This document shows, one piece after another, positions 34,057-42,131 of a stretch of DNA of 42,131 nucleotides. The DNA is from Lucifugimonas sp038150225. Lineage in GTDB: Bacteria; Chloroflexota; Dehalococcoidia; Lucifugimonadales; Lucifugimonadaceae. A model generated the notes under the pieces. The model was not told where the DNA came from and ran no database searches. It saw only the letters and a program-made list of their open reading frames with translations. Position numbers and translations under genes: made by a program. Every line of letters begins with the position of its first letter. Position 1 is the stretch's first letter. The DNA is taken from NCBI GenBank assembly GCA_038150225.1, contig JAYQWG010000020.1, positions 1-42,131 of the forward strand. Direction: 5' to 3'.

Positions 34057-35028
34057 CTACTCGCCCAAATCTTCTTCTGTGGTTAGTTCGAGGAATATTT
34101 CTTCGAGCGTCATCGGCAAAGGAGTCAAGTTCGACAGTCCCCAGCCGTTCTCTACGACTGTACGTGCGATAGTTTCCGCAGCTTGGAGGTTCGGTCGGGC
34201 ATCGACAATGAACGGAACAAATCCCTCGCGTGCCGCTCGTTGTTGAATCGCTGCTCTCTGGTCGGTTCGAGCATCGATTACAGCAGGAATGTCTCGCATG
34301 GAGTTAATGAACGCTGAGGATTCAACCTCACGGACACTAACTTCGATTCGTTCGGCGTGTTGTAGTTTTGTCGAAAGCTCGTCAGGTTTATCGTCTGCGA
34401 CGATTCTGCCGTCGTTGATTACTAGAACTCGCTGACAAATTGCGCTGACCTCAGGAAGGATGTGTGAACTCAAGAGCATGGTGTGCTCCTGTCCCAATTC
34501 ACTGATCAGCTCGCGAGTCTCAACAACCTGAATCGGGTCGATACCAATTGTTGGCTCATCCATGATCAAGACATCGGGTTCGTGGAGAATCGCTTGGGCA
34601 ATACCAGTTCGCTGCCGGTAACCCTTCGAAAGGCGACCAACCAGAGTGTTGCGATAGTCACCTAATCGAACCATGTCGATCACCTTCGGCAATCGTTCCT
34701 TGACCCACTTTTTGTTCATTCCTCGAATCGAGCCCATGTAGGACAGGTACTCGGAAACGGTCATGTCGAGGTAGAGGGGCACTGTTTCTGGCAAATAGCC
34801 AATGTGCCGTCGGGCGTCGAGGGAGTGGGAAACGACGTTGTATCCGCCAACGGTTACATCACCTGTGGTCGGTGGTGTGAACCCTGTCACAACTCTCATT
34901 GTGGTGGTTTTTCCGGCACCGTTTGGTCCCAGGAAGCCAACAATTTCACCCTTGAGCACCTCGAAAGAGACATCGATTACTGCGGGGTACGGCCCGTAGC
35001 TTTTCGACATATGCTCAATCTTGATCAA
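34057..35028 (-). CDS. GldA-like ABC transporter ATPase
   Basis: ATPase of 323 residues, first gene of the four-gene exporter operon. Walker A GPNGAGKTTT is at about residues 35-44, Q-loop IGYLPETVPLY, signature LSKGYRQRTG, Walker B VLIMDEPTIGIDP and switch SSHILPE. LSKGYRQR is typical for this subgroup. A C-terminal domain of about 100 residues follows. The start is TTG at 35028 with GGAGT 6 bases upstream, which supports it over the internal ATG six codons later. Confidence 0.92.
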   Translation of the reverse strand: MIKIEHMSKSYGPYPAVIDVSFEVLKGEIVGFLGPNGAGKTTTMRVVTGFTPPTTGDVTVGGYNVVSHSLDARRHIGYLPETVPLYLDMTVSEYLSYMGSIRGMNKKWVKERLPKVIDMVRLGDYRNTLVGRLSKGYRQRTGIAQAILHEPDVLIMDEPTIGIDPIQVVETRELISELGQEHTMLLSSHILPEVSAICQRVLVINDGRIVADDKPDELSTKLQHAERIEVSVREVESSAFINSMRDIPAVIDARTDQRAAIQQRAAREGFVPFIVDARPNLQAAETIARTVVENGWGLSNLTPLPMTLEEIFLELTTEEDLGE

Positions 35029-35216
35029 ATATTTACTCCAGTATCGGCTGGGTCACAGAGGAACTATTCTGCCAAAATTAATAAACCGTGTGTTCCACGG
35101 CTGTTCAATACGACCCTAAGTTTCACTTGGATTCCAAACTCAACCATCTTATCCAAGCTAAGTTCGCCCGGCTACACGTTTTCGAGTCCGGAACAACCTT
35201 ATTACAGCTCACGCAA

Positions 35217-36398
35217 ATGACAGTGTCTGACGATCGAATAAATTACCTGGACCACGCTGCGACCACACCGGTTAGACCCGAGGTATTACAAGCGATGCTG
35301 CCGTACTTCTCAGAGAAGTTTGGAAATCCGTCCAGCTTGTACTCACTTTCGGGGGAAGCCAGATACGGTGTAGATGAAGCGAGAGAAAAAGTCGCGTCTG
35401 TTCTTGGAGCACGGGAGTCGGAGATTGTATTCACAGGTGGTGGTTCGGAGTCGAACAACACCGCACTAAAGGGCACTGCTGCTCTCAATGGACCAGGGCA
35501 CATCATCACGACTGCGATCGAACACCACGCTGTGATTCATCCGCTGGAGCAGCTTGAGAAGCTGGGATATCGGATCAGTTACGTTGGGGTTGACGAACAC
35601 GCCCGGGTCGATCCTCTGGAGATCGTGAGCCTGATCGACGATGAAACATTCCTGGTGAGTGTGATGCTCGTTAATAACGAAGTTGGCACGATTCAGGATG
35701 TGGCTAAGATATCCAAACTCGTCAAAGAGCGTTCGAACGAGTTTGGCAAACGAATCTTTATGCACTCTGACGCGGTCCAAGCGGCCGGCAAGCTGTCATT
35801 AAATGTCGATCAACTGGGCGTCGACATGATGAGTCTTTCAGGGCACAAGATTTACGGACCAAAAGGTGTCGGGGTTCTATATGTCAGGCGTGGTGTAGAC
35901 ATTGATCCGTTGATTGCTGGTGGTGGCCAGGAGCGTCAGCGCAGATCTGGAACAGAAAACGTTCCTGGCATCGTTGGACTCGGTGAGGCGATCCTCCTTT
36001 CCGAACAAGAGCGGGAAAACACGAGAGGACCAATGGCAGCAATGTCGGTCCGGCTCAAAAAGGGACTTGAAGAGATCCCAGGTGCTCGATTTAACGGGAG
36101 CGAAACCAACAAGGTTCCGGAAATTACGAATTTTTCGTTCCCCTGTGTTGAGGGTGAACCGATTATTCTTGGTCTCGATTTTCAAGGTATTGCCGCATCG
36201 AGTGGAAGCGCATGCAGTTCGGCTTCACTAGAACCTTCCCACGTACTGCTTGCAATGGGGGTACCTGAAGATCTTGCCGTTGGGAGTGTTCGAATCTCGC
36301 TCGGCAAGGACACAACCGAAGCGGATTTAGATGACGTATTAGACGTATTGCCAAGAGTGCTTGAGCAGTTAGCGACGTACCCGTCCGCTGACTCTTGA
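35217..36398 (+). CDS. iscS: cysteine desulfurase, IscS/NifS family
   Basis: PLP enzyme of 393 residues that takes sulfur from cysteine for Fe-S clusters, thiolated tRNA and Moco. It starts MTVSDDRINYLDHAATTPVR, with FGNPSSLYSLSGEAR, the PLP lysine K211 in LSGHKIYGPKG and the persulfide cysteine C333 in the long loop ASSGSACSSASLEPSHVL. This loop places it in group I (IscS/NifS). The open frame extends 43 codons upstream, but those residues are unlike the family, so the ATG at 35217 is chosen, although its Shine-Dalgarno is weak. It is divergent from the GldA-like gene. No iscU or mnmA is adjacent. Confidence 0.94.
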   Translation: MTVSDDRINYLDHAATTPVRPEVLQAMLPYFSEKFGNPSSLYSLSGEARYGVDEAREKVASVLGARESEIVFTGGGSESNNTALKGTAALNGPGHIITTAIEHHAVIHPLEQLEKLGYRISYVGVDEHARVDPLEIVSLIDDETFLVSVMLVNNEVGTIQDVAKISKLVKERSNEFGKRIFMHSDAVQAAGKLSLNVDQLGVDMMSLSGHKIYGPKGVGVLYVRRGVDIDPLIAGGGQERQRRSGTENVPGIVGLGEAILLSEQERENTRGPMAAMSVRLKKGLEEIPGARFNGSETNKVPEITNFSFPCVEGEPIILGLDFQGIAASSGSACSSASLEPSHVLLAMGVPEDLAVGSVRISLGKDTTEADLDDVLDVLPRVLEQLATYPSADS

Positions 36399-36529
36399 GC
36401 CGAAACCGTGTCGACCAAACGGCACATCAGTGGCAATAATAGATAGGTTGGTCTGCATGCCCTACACAACCCGCATTCAGAACATGTAATCTCGCTTGTC
36501 GACCGTTTTTGATGGTCCTGGAGCAATGA

Positions 36530-37459
36530 ATGACCGAAGAGAAGAACGACGAAATACAGCAGGACGCCGATTCGCGAGATGAATCGACCGCTGACAGCAT
36601 CGATGCCAATGCTCAGCCCAACGACGTAATCGTCACGGGCGACGAAGCGCGCAAGTACTACAGCGCGCAAATTGATGCAGCAATCAAGTACGCAGGCAAC
36701 AACCGGTACGAGTACGGTCCTCGTATGCGGGAAACCGAGCTCAAATGGGATGTCAGCACCGTCGAACGCATGGCAAATGACATTGTCCGTGTAAGCCTCG
36801 AATACAGCCCAACCGAAGGATTCCGCGGCGATCCTGGCACCGAATATCTGGATGTCGACGCCAACGGTGAAATTTTGGCACGTCGCCAAACTCGTGTGCC
36901 GAAGGAAAACAAACCCGTCGTTCTTATGGGGATTACAGCCTTTTCCGTGGTTCTCGCAGTCGTTCTCATCAGCATGATGACAATATTCGAGCAAGATGGC
37001 GGCGACCCGCTGTACGTTGCAGGTCGAACTTTGTGGATTCGGGCAGAAATTCCGAAAACACAGCAGTTCATTATTTACAAAGGCGCCGACACTCAAGGCA
37101 CGCTATACAACTGGGCGTTGGTTCCAGACGATGAATCTGAGAATGAGTTGGCATTTGTCCATGTAACGATTCACAACCAGACATCAGGTTCGGTCCGCAT
37201 GGTTATAGATGAAGAGGCGGCGACCCTTCTCGATACAAATAACCGGGCTTACACACCAATAAACACAATTGATCGTGCCTACACCGCTGAGTTCAGTGAG
37301 AAATACAACGTCCCTGGATTCCAGCCGATGTGGGGATCAATCGAGCTCAATGAAAAACAACAGGTTGTCGGGATGTTGGTTTTTGAAGTTCCGAAGAACT
37401 CGGGATTCAAAGAGTTGCGCTGGTCTGCGTCAGACACGGCTTCGATTAAGTACCAATAA
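36530..37459 (+). CDS. single-pass membrane protein with DUF4352-like domain
   Basis: Hypothetical protein of 309 residues. The first 125 are hydrophilic and acidic at the start (MTEEKNDEIQQDADSRDEST), with no signal peptide. One transmembrane helix lies at about 130-153 (VLMGITAFSVVLAVVLISMM). The C-terminal 150 residues look like a beta-sandwich: FVHVTIHNQTSGSVRM, ATLLDTNNRAYTPIN and KQQVVGMLVFEVPKN recall DUF4352-type domains. The topology is probably cytoplasmic N-terminus and extracytoplasmic C-terminus. The ATG has GGAG 6 bases upstream. Function unknown; neighbours iscS and mutS give no clear hint. Confidence 0.75.
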   Translation: MTEEKNDEIQQDADSRDESTADSIDANAQPNDVIVTGDEARKYYSAQIDAAIKYAGNNRYEYGPRMRETELKWDVSTVERMANDIVRVSLEYSPTEGFRGDPGTEYLDVDANGEILARRQTRVPKENKPVVLMGITAFSVVLAVVLISMMTIFEQDGGDPLYVAGRTLWIRAEIPKTQQFIIYKGADTQGTLYNWALVPDDESENELAFVHVTIHNQTSGSVRMVIDEEAATLLDTNNRAYTPINTIDRAYTAEFSEKYNVPGFQPMWGSIELNEKQQVVGMLVFEVPKNSGFKELRWSASDTASIKYQ

Positions 37460-37489
37460 TCTGCCGCCAAAGCACGAACTTTTGCCTCA

Positions 37490-37510
37490 GGGAGCTAGAA
37501 TCTAGCTCCC
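37490..37510 (+). repeat. perfect palindrome touching the mutS start codon
   Basis: Arms GGGAGCTAGA (37490-37499) and TCTAGCTCCC (37501-37510) are exact reverse complements around a single A. The right arm ends on the base before the mutS ATG (37511). The only Shine-Dalgarno-like bases (GGGAG) are in the left arm, so a folded mRNA would hide them. It may be a translational control hairpin, a protein operator, or the stem of a terminator without a U-run. Confidence 0.7.
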
Positions 37511-40180
37511 ATGGTCGACTCTCAGCACAAAGTAGGAACGGACAGTAACAAAGCTGTAGCGCCCGTCGAAAAGGCGTCCAAAAAGGTGCGTCGTCCTAAA
37601 AAGAAAGCTGAGAAGAAACTTTCTCCCGGTCGTAGGCAGTTCCTGGAGTTCAAGGCTGCCTATCCCGACGCGTTGCTCCTCATCAGAATGGGGGACTTCT
37701 ATGAGTGCTTCGATGACGACGCTCATGTGTTGTCGCGGGTATTAGGCATAGCGCTCACCACCCGAGAATCTGGTGGTGGTGCGAAAGCTCCACTCGCCGG
37801 AATCCCACATCACGCCCTTGAAAACCATCTTGGCACCTTGATCGCTGCGGGTTTGAAAATTGCGATCGCAGAGCAGACCAGTGATCCCGCAAAATCGAGG
37901 GGGCTTGTTGAACGGAAGGTGGTTCGGGTAGTAACCCCTGGAACCGTGATCGAGCCGGAGCTACTGGACCGCACGACCAACAACTATCTTGCCGCAGCAG
38001 TCAGTGAAGGCGACACAGTCGGTTTGTCGTACGTGGATATTTCGACCAGCGAGTTTGTTACTTCGGAAATCAATTTTTCCGAATTTCACGATGAACTAGC
38101 CCGTCTGACTCCTGCCGAACTGCTCGTTGATTCGAGTGCAGCACGATTACTAGATGAGCGGCCAAGTACGAACGTCGTAACTCGACCATTGGATGAAACC
38201 AGACTGGATTCAGACCTTGCACGAGCCCGTTTACTTGACCACTTCAAATCGAAGTCTTTGGAAGCCTACGGTTGCGATGATTTGCCTATGGCAATTACCG
38301 CAGCATCGGCGGTATTGGATTTCGTAGCTGAGAACCAATTCGGCGCCATCCCTCAACTAACTTCACTCAGTACAGAGTCTTCCTCATCGTTTATGAAGTT
38401 GGATCAAAAGGCGATCAAAGATCTGGAGTTGTTCTCATCGTCACACTCTGGATCGACTGGACCAACTCTGTACTCGACACTCAACCGGACGAAGACAGCT
38501 ATGGGTGCGAGAGCTTTGCGGTCGTGGCTAACCCGTCCCCTTATGAATGTGACCCACATACGCAGCAGGCAATTGGCAGTCGAGGCCTTTTGTAACGACG
38601 CCGGTATGCGTTCACATGTGCAGGAATTACTGGCTCAGATATCTGACCTAGAACGCCTGACTAATCGAGTTAGAACTTCAACTGCGAATCCGAGAGACCT
38701 TGCTTCGCTAAGGAGTGGATTGCAGACAATCCCTGCATTGTTGGAACAATTGCCTGAGTCGGTACGACCTGGCGGAGCGTTGGTCGACAAGCTGCACGCT
38801 TCCGTTGAAACGGTCGAGCTTTTGCAATCCGCCATAGCTGACGAACCATCGGTGAATGTCGGTGAAGGTGGTGCGATCCGAGAAGGGTTTAACCCTGAAC
38901 TGGATGAAGTGAGGTCTTTGTCCGGGGATGCAAGGACGAGCATTGCTTCGCTCGAATCTGGTTACAAAGAATCGACCGGAATCAAAAGCCTGAAGATTGG
39001 TTACAACCGCGTCTTCGGCTACTACATGGAAGTTTCGAAATCGAATGTCGATCTTGTTCCAGAGTCTTTCGAACGTCGTCAAACGCTTGTGAACGGTGAG
39101 CGATTCGTTACTCCTGAACTCAAGGAGCTTGAATCCAAAATACTCACTGCCCGCGACAGGATTAGCGAAATCGAGCGTGATCTTTTCAGAAGGGTTTGCG
39201 CCGAAGTTTCAGTCCATAGCGAACGCATCATGGAAACCGCGACTGCTCTGGGAATCATCGACTGCGTCGCATCCATTGGACAAACTGCCAGCGAAAACGG
39301 ATGGATCAAACCTGACATTGATGAATCAGGAGACGTGGCAATCAGCGGTGGACGTCATCCTGTAGTGGAAGCATCACTCGGTCCCGGTCGCTTCGTTCCG
39401 AACGATCTGGATTTATCGACCGACACAAAACAGGTCATGATCATCACCGGGCCGAATATGTCCGGTAAATCAACCTACATCAGGCAGGCTGCAGTTCTCG
39501 TGTTGATGGCACAAATTGGTAGTTTTTTGCCTGCGAATTCGGCCCGAATTGGAATCGTTGATCGAATATTCACTCGTGCAGGATTGTCTGACGACATTAC
39601 CGGCGGTCAGTCGACATTCATGGTCGAAATGGTCGAGACGGCTTCGATTCTCAATCAGGCGACTTCTCGGTCACTTGCCGTGCTTGATGAGATTGGTCGA
39701 GGCACATCGACGTATGACGGACTGGCGATCGCAAGATCGGTTGCCGAACATATTCACAACTCCCCCCGCCTTGGGTGCAAAACCCTTTTCGCCACCCACT
39801 ATCACGAGATGACTGAACTGGGCGAAACCCTGGAACGTGCGCATAATCTTCGCGTCGCAGTCGCCGAGGATGACGGCGAAGTCGTTTTCCTTCACCAGAT
39901 AGTCGAAGGCGGAGCAGATAAATCGTACGGCGTGCATGTAGCCAGGCTCGCAGGCATGCCCGGAGACGTAGTCAATCGCGCATGGGAGTTGCTAGATCAA
40001 CTCGAAAACATGCCCGGTCGAAAAAACGACGAGTATCAGCTGCCTATGTCTTTCGGCGAGGTTCCATCGCAGGACAATGAGGCTCTCGAAGCCTTGCGGT
40101 CACTTGATCTTTCTAACATGACACCGATCGAAGCCCTCAACGCACTGTTTGAGCTACAGGCAAAGGCGTTGGACGAATAA
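37511..40180 (+). CDS. mutS: DNA mismatch repair protein MutS
   Basis: Mismatch-recognition ATPase of 889 residues. The mismatch-binding motif is intact as RMGDFYECFDDDA with F63-Y-E65. Walker A is GPNMSGKST (about 647-655), followed by AVLVLMAQIGSFLPA, RAGLSDDITGGQSTFMVEM, VLDEIGRGTSTYDGLAIA and FATHYHEM. An unusual basic extension of about 35 residues (KKVRRPKKKAEKK) precedes the mismatch domain and could bind DNA. mutL is not adjacent. The start codon directly follows a perfect palindrome. Confidence 0.97.
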   Translation: MVDSQHKVGTDSNKAVAPVEKASKKVRRPKKKAEKKLSPGRRQFLEFKAAYPDALLLIRMGDFYECFDDDAHVLSRVLGIALTTRESGGGAKAPLAGIPHHALENHLGTLIAAGLKIAIAEQTSDPAKSRGLVERKVVRVVTPGTVIEPELLDRTTNNYLAAAVSEGDTVGLSYVDISTSEFVTSEINFSEFHDELARLTPAELLVDSSAARLLDERPSTNVVTRPLDETRLDSDLARARLLDHFKSKSLEAYGCDDLPMAITAASAVLDFVAENQFGAIPQLTSLSTESSSSFMKLDQKAIKDLELFSSSHSGSTGPTLYSTLNRTKTAMGARALRSWLTRPLMNVTHIRSRQLAVEAFCNDAGMRSHVQELLAQISDLERLTNRVRTSTANPRDLASLRSGLQTIPALLEQLPESVRPGGALVDKLHASVETVELLQSAIADEPSVNVGEGGAIREGFNPELDEVRSLSGDARTSIASLESGYKESTGIKSLKIGYNRVFGYYMEVSKSNVDLVPESFERRQTLVNGERFVTPELKELESKILTARDRISEIERDLFRRVCAEVSVHSERIMETATALGIIDCVASIGQTASENGWIKPDIDESGDVAISGGRHPVVEASLGPGRFVPNDLDLSTDTKQVMIITGPNMSGKSTYIRQAAVLVLMAQIGSFLPANSARIGIVDRIFTRAGLSDDITGGQSTFMVEMVETASILNQATSRSLAVLDEIGRGTSTYDGLAIARSVAEHIHNSPRLGCKTLFATHYHEMTELGETLERAHNLRVAVAEDDGEVVFLHQIVEGGADKSYGVHVARLAGMPGDVVNRAWELLDQLENMPGRKNDEYQLPMSFGEVPSQDNEALEALRSLDLSNMTPIEALNALFELQAKALDE

Positions 40181-40258
40181 CCTTCGTCTAAATCCACCGC
40201 TCCCGCGGTAAGATTCGGCGAAATTATTCGCAGCTTTGCTTATTCAAAGGGATTCACG

Positions 40259-41332
40259 ATGGACCTGGGCTTCTTCATGATGCCGTTGCACCCACCCGGC
40301 TCGAACATCGCCGACACACTTGAAGCGGACTTGGAACAGCTCGTCTATCTCGACAAACTCGGTTATTCGGAAGCTTGGATCGGAGAACACTACACGGCTG
40401 AATGGGAAAACATTCCTGCCCCCGATTTGCTTATCGCCCAGGCGTTAGGACTTACCTCACAAATCCGTTTAGGAACGGGCGTCACTTGCATGACGAACCA
40501 CAACCCGTTTTCCATCGCCCATCGAATTGCTCAACTAGATCAAATGTCCAAAGGGCGCCTCATGTGGGGAGTTGGTTCGGGTGGATTCCCGGGCGATCTC
40601 AACGTCTTCGGCTTCGATCCAAAGACTGGTGACAACCGAGAAATGACTCTACAGGCTGTCGAACTCGTGCTGAAGTTGTGGGACGCCCCCGTACCTGGCA
40701 GGTATCAAAGTAAATGGTGGGATTTCACCATCCCAGAACCGGAAGAGGATATTGCACTTCGGGTCCACCTAAAGCCGTACCAGGATCCTCATCCTACGAT
40801 TGGAGTAGCCGGAGTCTCCCCAAAATCTGAAACTCTCACGATGGCCGGTGAACGAGGGTGGTTGCCGATGAGCATTAACTTTGTCCCTGTTCAAATGCTG
40901 GAATCACATTGGACTGCCGTCAGTGATGGAGCTGAGAAAGCTGGAAAGACCGCAGATCGGAATAACTGGAGAGTTGCTCGAGAGGTTGTGGTTGCAGAAA
41001 CCACTGCTGAGGCTCGGAAACAAGCACTTGAAGGCACTCTTGCACGCGACATGGAAGGATATTTTCTGAAGTTGCTGCCGAGATCAAAAATGCTGGGTCT
41101 GCTGAAGACTGATCCTGATATGCCCGACTCAGATGTAACAGTGGAGTACCTCGTAGACAACATCTTCATTGTCGGCACACCTGATGAAGTCACGGAAAAA
41201 CTTGCTGAGTTGAACGAAAAGACTGGCGGATTCGGAACTTTGATGGCTATGGGGCACGAGTGGGAACCGAAAGGCTTCTGGGAAAACTCGATGGGATTGT
41301 TGAAGAATGAGGTGATGCCTAACCTCTCCTGA
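40259..41332 (+). CDS. LLM-class flavin-dependent monooxygenase
   Basis: Bacterial-luciferase-like flavin monooxygenase of 357 residues. It opens MDLGFFMMPLHPPGSNIADT, and YSEAWIGEHYT, RLGTGVTCMTNHNPFSIAHRI, LDQMSKGRLMWGVGSGGFPGDL and FIVGTPDEVTEKLAEL are family motifs (TIM-barrel, F420 or FMNH2 binding). Substrates in this group include alkanals, terpenes and organosulfur compounds and cannot be told here. GGGATTC precedes the ATG. Expanded sets of such enzymes are known from marine SAR202 Chloroflexota, which fits the suggested host but does not prove it. Confidence 0.9.
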   Translation: MDLGFFMMPLHPPGSNIADTLEADLEQLVYLDKLGYSEAWIGEHYTAEWENIPAPDLLIAQALGLTSQIRLGTGVTCMTNHNPFSIAHRIAQLDQMSKGRLMWGVGSGGFPGDLNVFGFDPKTGDNREMTLQAVELVLKLWDAPVPGRYQSKWWDFTIPEPEEDIALRVHLKPYQDPHPTIGVAGVSPKSETLTMAGERGWLPMSINFVPVQMLESHWTAVSDGAEKAGKTADRNNWRVAREVVVAETTAEARKQALEGTLARDMEGYFLKLLPRSKMLGLLKTDPDMPDSDVTVEYLVDNIFIVGTPDEVTEKLAELNEKTGGFGTLMAMGHEWEPKGFWENSMGLLKNEVMPNLS

Positions 41333-41429
41333 CGACGGTAATCGCAAGGACAGGATGGGATTCGGCAAACCGATTTATGGCAAAAACTCCCAAAGACGCG
41401 TTAGCTCAAATTACGGCACAATCTTAGCT

Positions 41430-42131
41430 ATGGAACCTGGATTACTCGCGCTGCTCGGACTATTCGTTGGCGCAATCGTCAATGTCCTGATTGATCGATT
41501 ACAGCCTTACGACTATGTAGATGGAGTCCCATCTGGTGCGAGACCTAGAAGTCTTGCTGGCTGGGAGTATCTTCCTTTCGCCAGTTTGGTTGGAGCGCGT
41601 CGCTCACAGCGTGTCCCGCACAGAGCGTTCAGTGTTCGGTATCCGTTAGTTGAACTCGGCACCGCGTTCTTGTTCGGATTCGCCTGGTATCGGATTGAAG
41701 AACCAACTTGGTTGCTGATCCTCACTCTTGTCGTAGTCCCGATTCTTCTCGCACTCACGTTCATCGATTTCGAGACGACGTTTCTCCCTGACAAACTCGT
41801 TTTTCCGCTCGCCGGGATATTCCTGGTGACTAGTTTTTTTATACCCGAACGCGAATGGTGGGAAGGATTGACCGGCGGGCTGGTTGGGTACGCAATATTT
41901 TTTCTGCTTGCCTGGCTTGGAGACCGCCTAAATCGTCCGTTGATGGGAATGGGTGACGTGAAACTATCTTGTGCATTGGGATTGTGGTTAGGGCTCGCTC
42001 CGTTATTGATGGCTTTATACCTTGGCGTGTTACTCGGCGGCGCAGTTACGTTGGTTGTTTACGAGGCAAGATTCTTTGGATTTGATCGCGTGCTGATACC
42101 GTATGGACCATATCTGGTAGCTGGTGCGTTA
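41430..42131 (+). CDS. type IV prepilin peptidase, A24 family (3' end outside window)
   Basis: Membrane aspartyl peptidase that trims and usually methylates type IV pilin-like precursors. From the ATG at 41430, 234 codons are open to the window end. Catalytic-type aspartates are seen in TFIDFETTFLPDKLVFP and MGMGDVKLSCALGLWLG; PYGPYLVAGAL follows. RYPLVELGTAFLFG marks the junction from the N-terminal domain. The two CxxC pairs of classical PilD are absent from the N-terminal loop, so that loop lacks the zinc site, as in some Gram-positive forms. The remaining C-terminus should be short. Confidence 0.9.
   Translation, partial: MEPGLLALLGLFVGAIVNVLIDRLQPYDYVDGVPSGARPRSLAGWEYLPFASLVGARRSQRVPHRAFSVRYPLVELGTAFLFGFAWYRIEEPTWLLILTLVVVPILLALTFIDFETTFLPDKLVFPLAGIFLVTSFFIPEREWWEGLTGGLVGYAIFFLLAWLGDRLNRPLMGMGDVKLSCALGLWLGLAPLLMALYLGVLLGGAVTLVVYEARFFGFDRVLIPYGPYLVAGAL

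Noticed and set aside
36182..37096. Minus-strand open frame of 304 codons
   Set aside because: It lies antisense to the end of iscS and the DUF4352-like gene, has a Cys/His-rich composition typical of shadow frames, and shows no recognisable domain.
1..42131. Search by eye for insertion sequences, integrases, att sites, CRISPR arrays and replication origins
   Set aside because: No transposase or integrase motif, no long terminal inverted repeats, no regular repeat-spacer array and no DnaA-box cluster were seen.

Overview
The window is bacterial chromosome with ordinary housekeeping density. Nearly all of it is coding, no intergenic stretch exceeds 300 bases, and there is no phage, insertion sequence or CRISPR array. 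One run of 100 N (21443-21542) is an assembly gap, so the sequence is a scaffold, probably from a draft or metagenome-assembled genome. The gene set (small PurL with separate PurQ, KhpA between rpsP and rimM, NadX in place of NadB, SelA, long NadA, an LLM flavin monooxygenase, GldA/F/G-DUF4340, a MoxR/VWA pair) is compatible with a free-living Chloroflexota lineage such as marine SAR202/Dehalococcoidia. That placement is an inference from gene content and was not tested. TTG start codons are common (about eight genes).

Layout. 1-1697 (minus): an ABC-2 exporter, permease cut by the window edge. 1832-3756 (minus): the ribosome maturation operon rpsP-khpA-rimM-yebC with a clear promoter at 3848-3877. 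4028-6498 (plus): a fused MoaD-MoaE molybdopterin synthase, then a NodI/NodJ (DrrA/DrrB)-like exporter. 6587-6679: tRNA-Ser(GCT). 6694-11166: a de novo NAD module with nadX divergent from miaB-nadA-nadC. 11182-12016 (minus): dtd and an unusual FmdB-type zinc ribbon. 12084-15893 (minus): purQ-purL-HAD phosphatase. 16086-19467 (minus): lspA, rluD, gltX, rpsU. 19615-20649 (plus): threonine aldolase, followed by the beheaded and frameshifted remains of an ABC ATPase that runs into the gap. 21543-24704 (minus): selA, a standalone Smr protein, rarA. 24869-30444 (plus): coaE, then a tightly packed CbbQ/NorQ-type AAA+ ATPase, a CoA-type NUDIX hydrolase and a giant CbbO/NorD-type VWA protein. 30509-35028 (minus): a GldA-GldF-GldG-DUF4340 exporter operon. 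35217-42131 (plus): cysteine desulfurase, a membrane-anchored DUF4352-like protein, mutS, an LLM flavin monooxygenase, and a prepilin peptidase cut by the window end.

How the genes fit together. Three cofactor routes are visible: NAD (nadX, nadA, nadC), molybdenum cofactor (moaDE) and coenzyme A (coaE plus a CoA-type NUDIX). A cysteine desulfurase could feed sulfur to the iron-sulfur enzymes MiaB and NadA and to MoaD. SelA implies selenocysteine use elsewhere in the genome.

The most interesting locus is 25528-30444: an AAA+/VWA activase pair with a NUDIX hydrolase encoded between its two parts and no obvious client enzyme nearby. Next come the MoaD-MoaE fusion with a buried di-glycine, the FmdB protein with a lost zinc ligand and a His-rich tail, a perfect palindrome touching the mutS start codon, a GC-rich palindrome between selA and coaE, and the broken ABC gene beside the gap.
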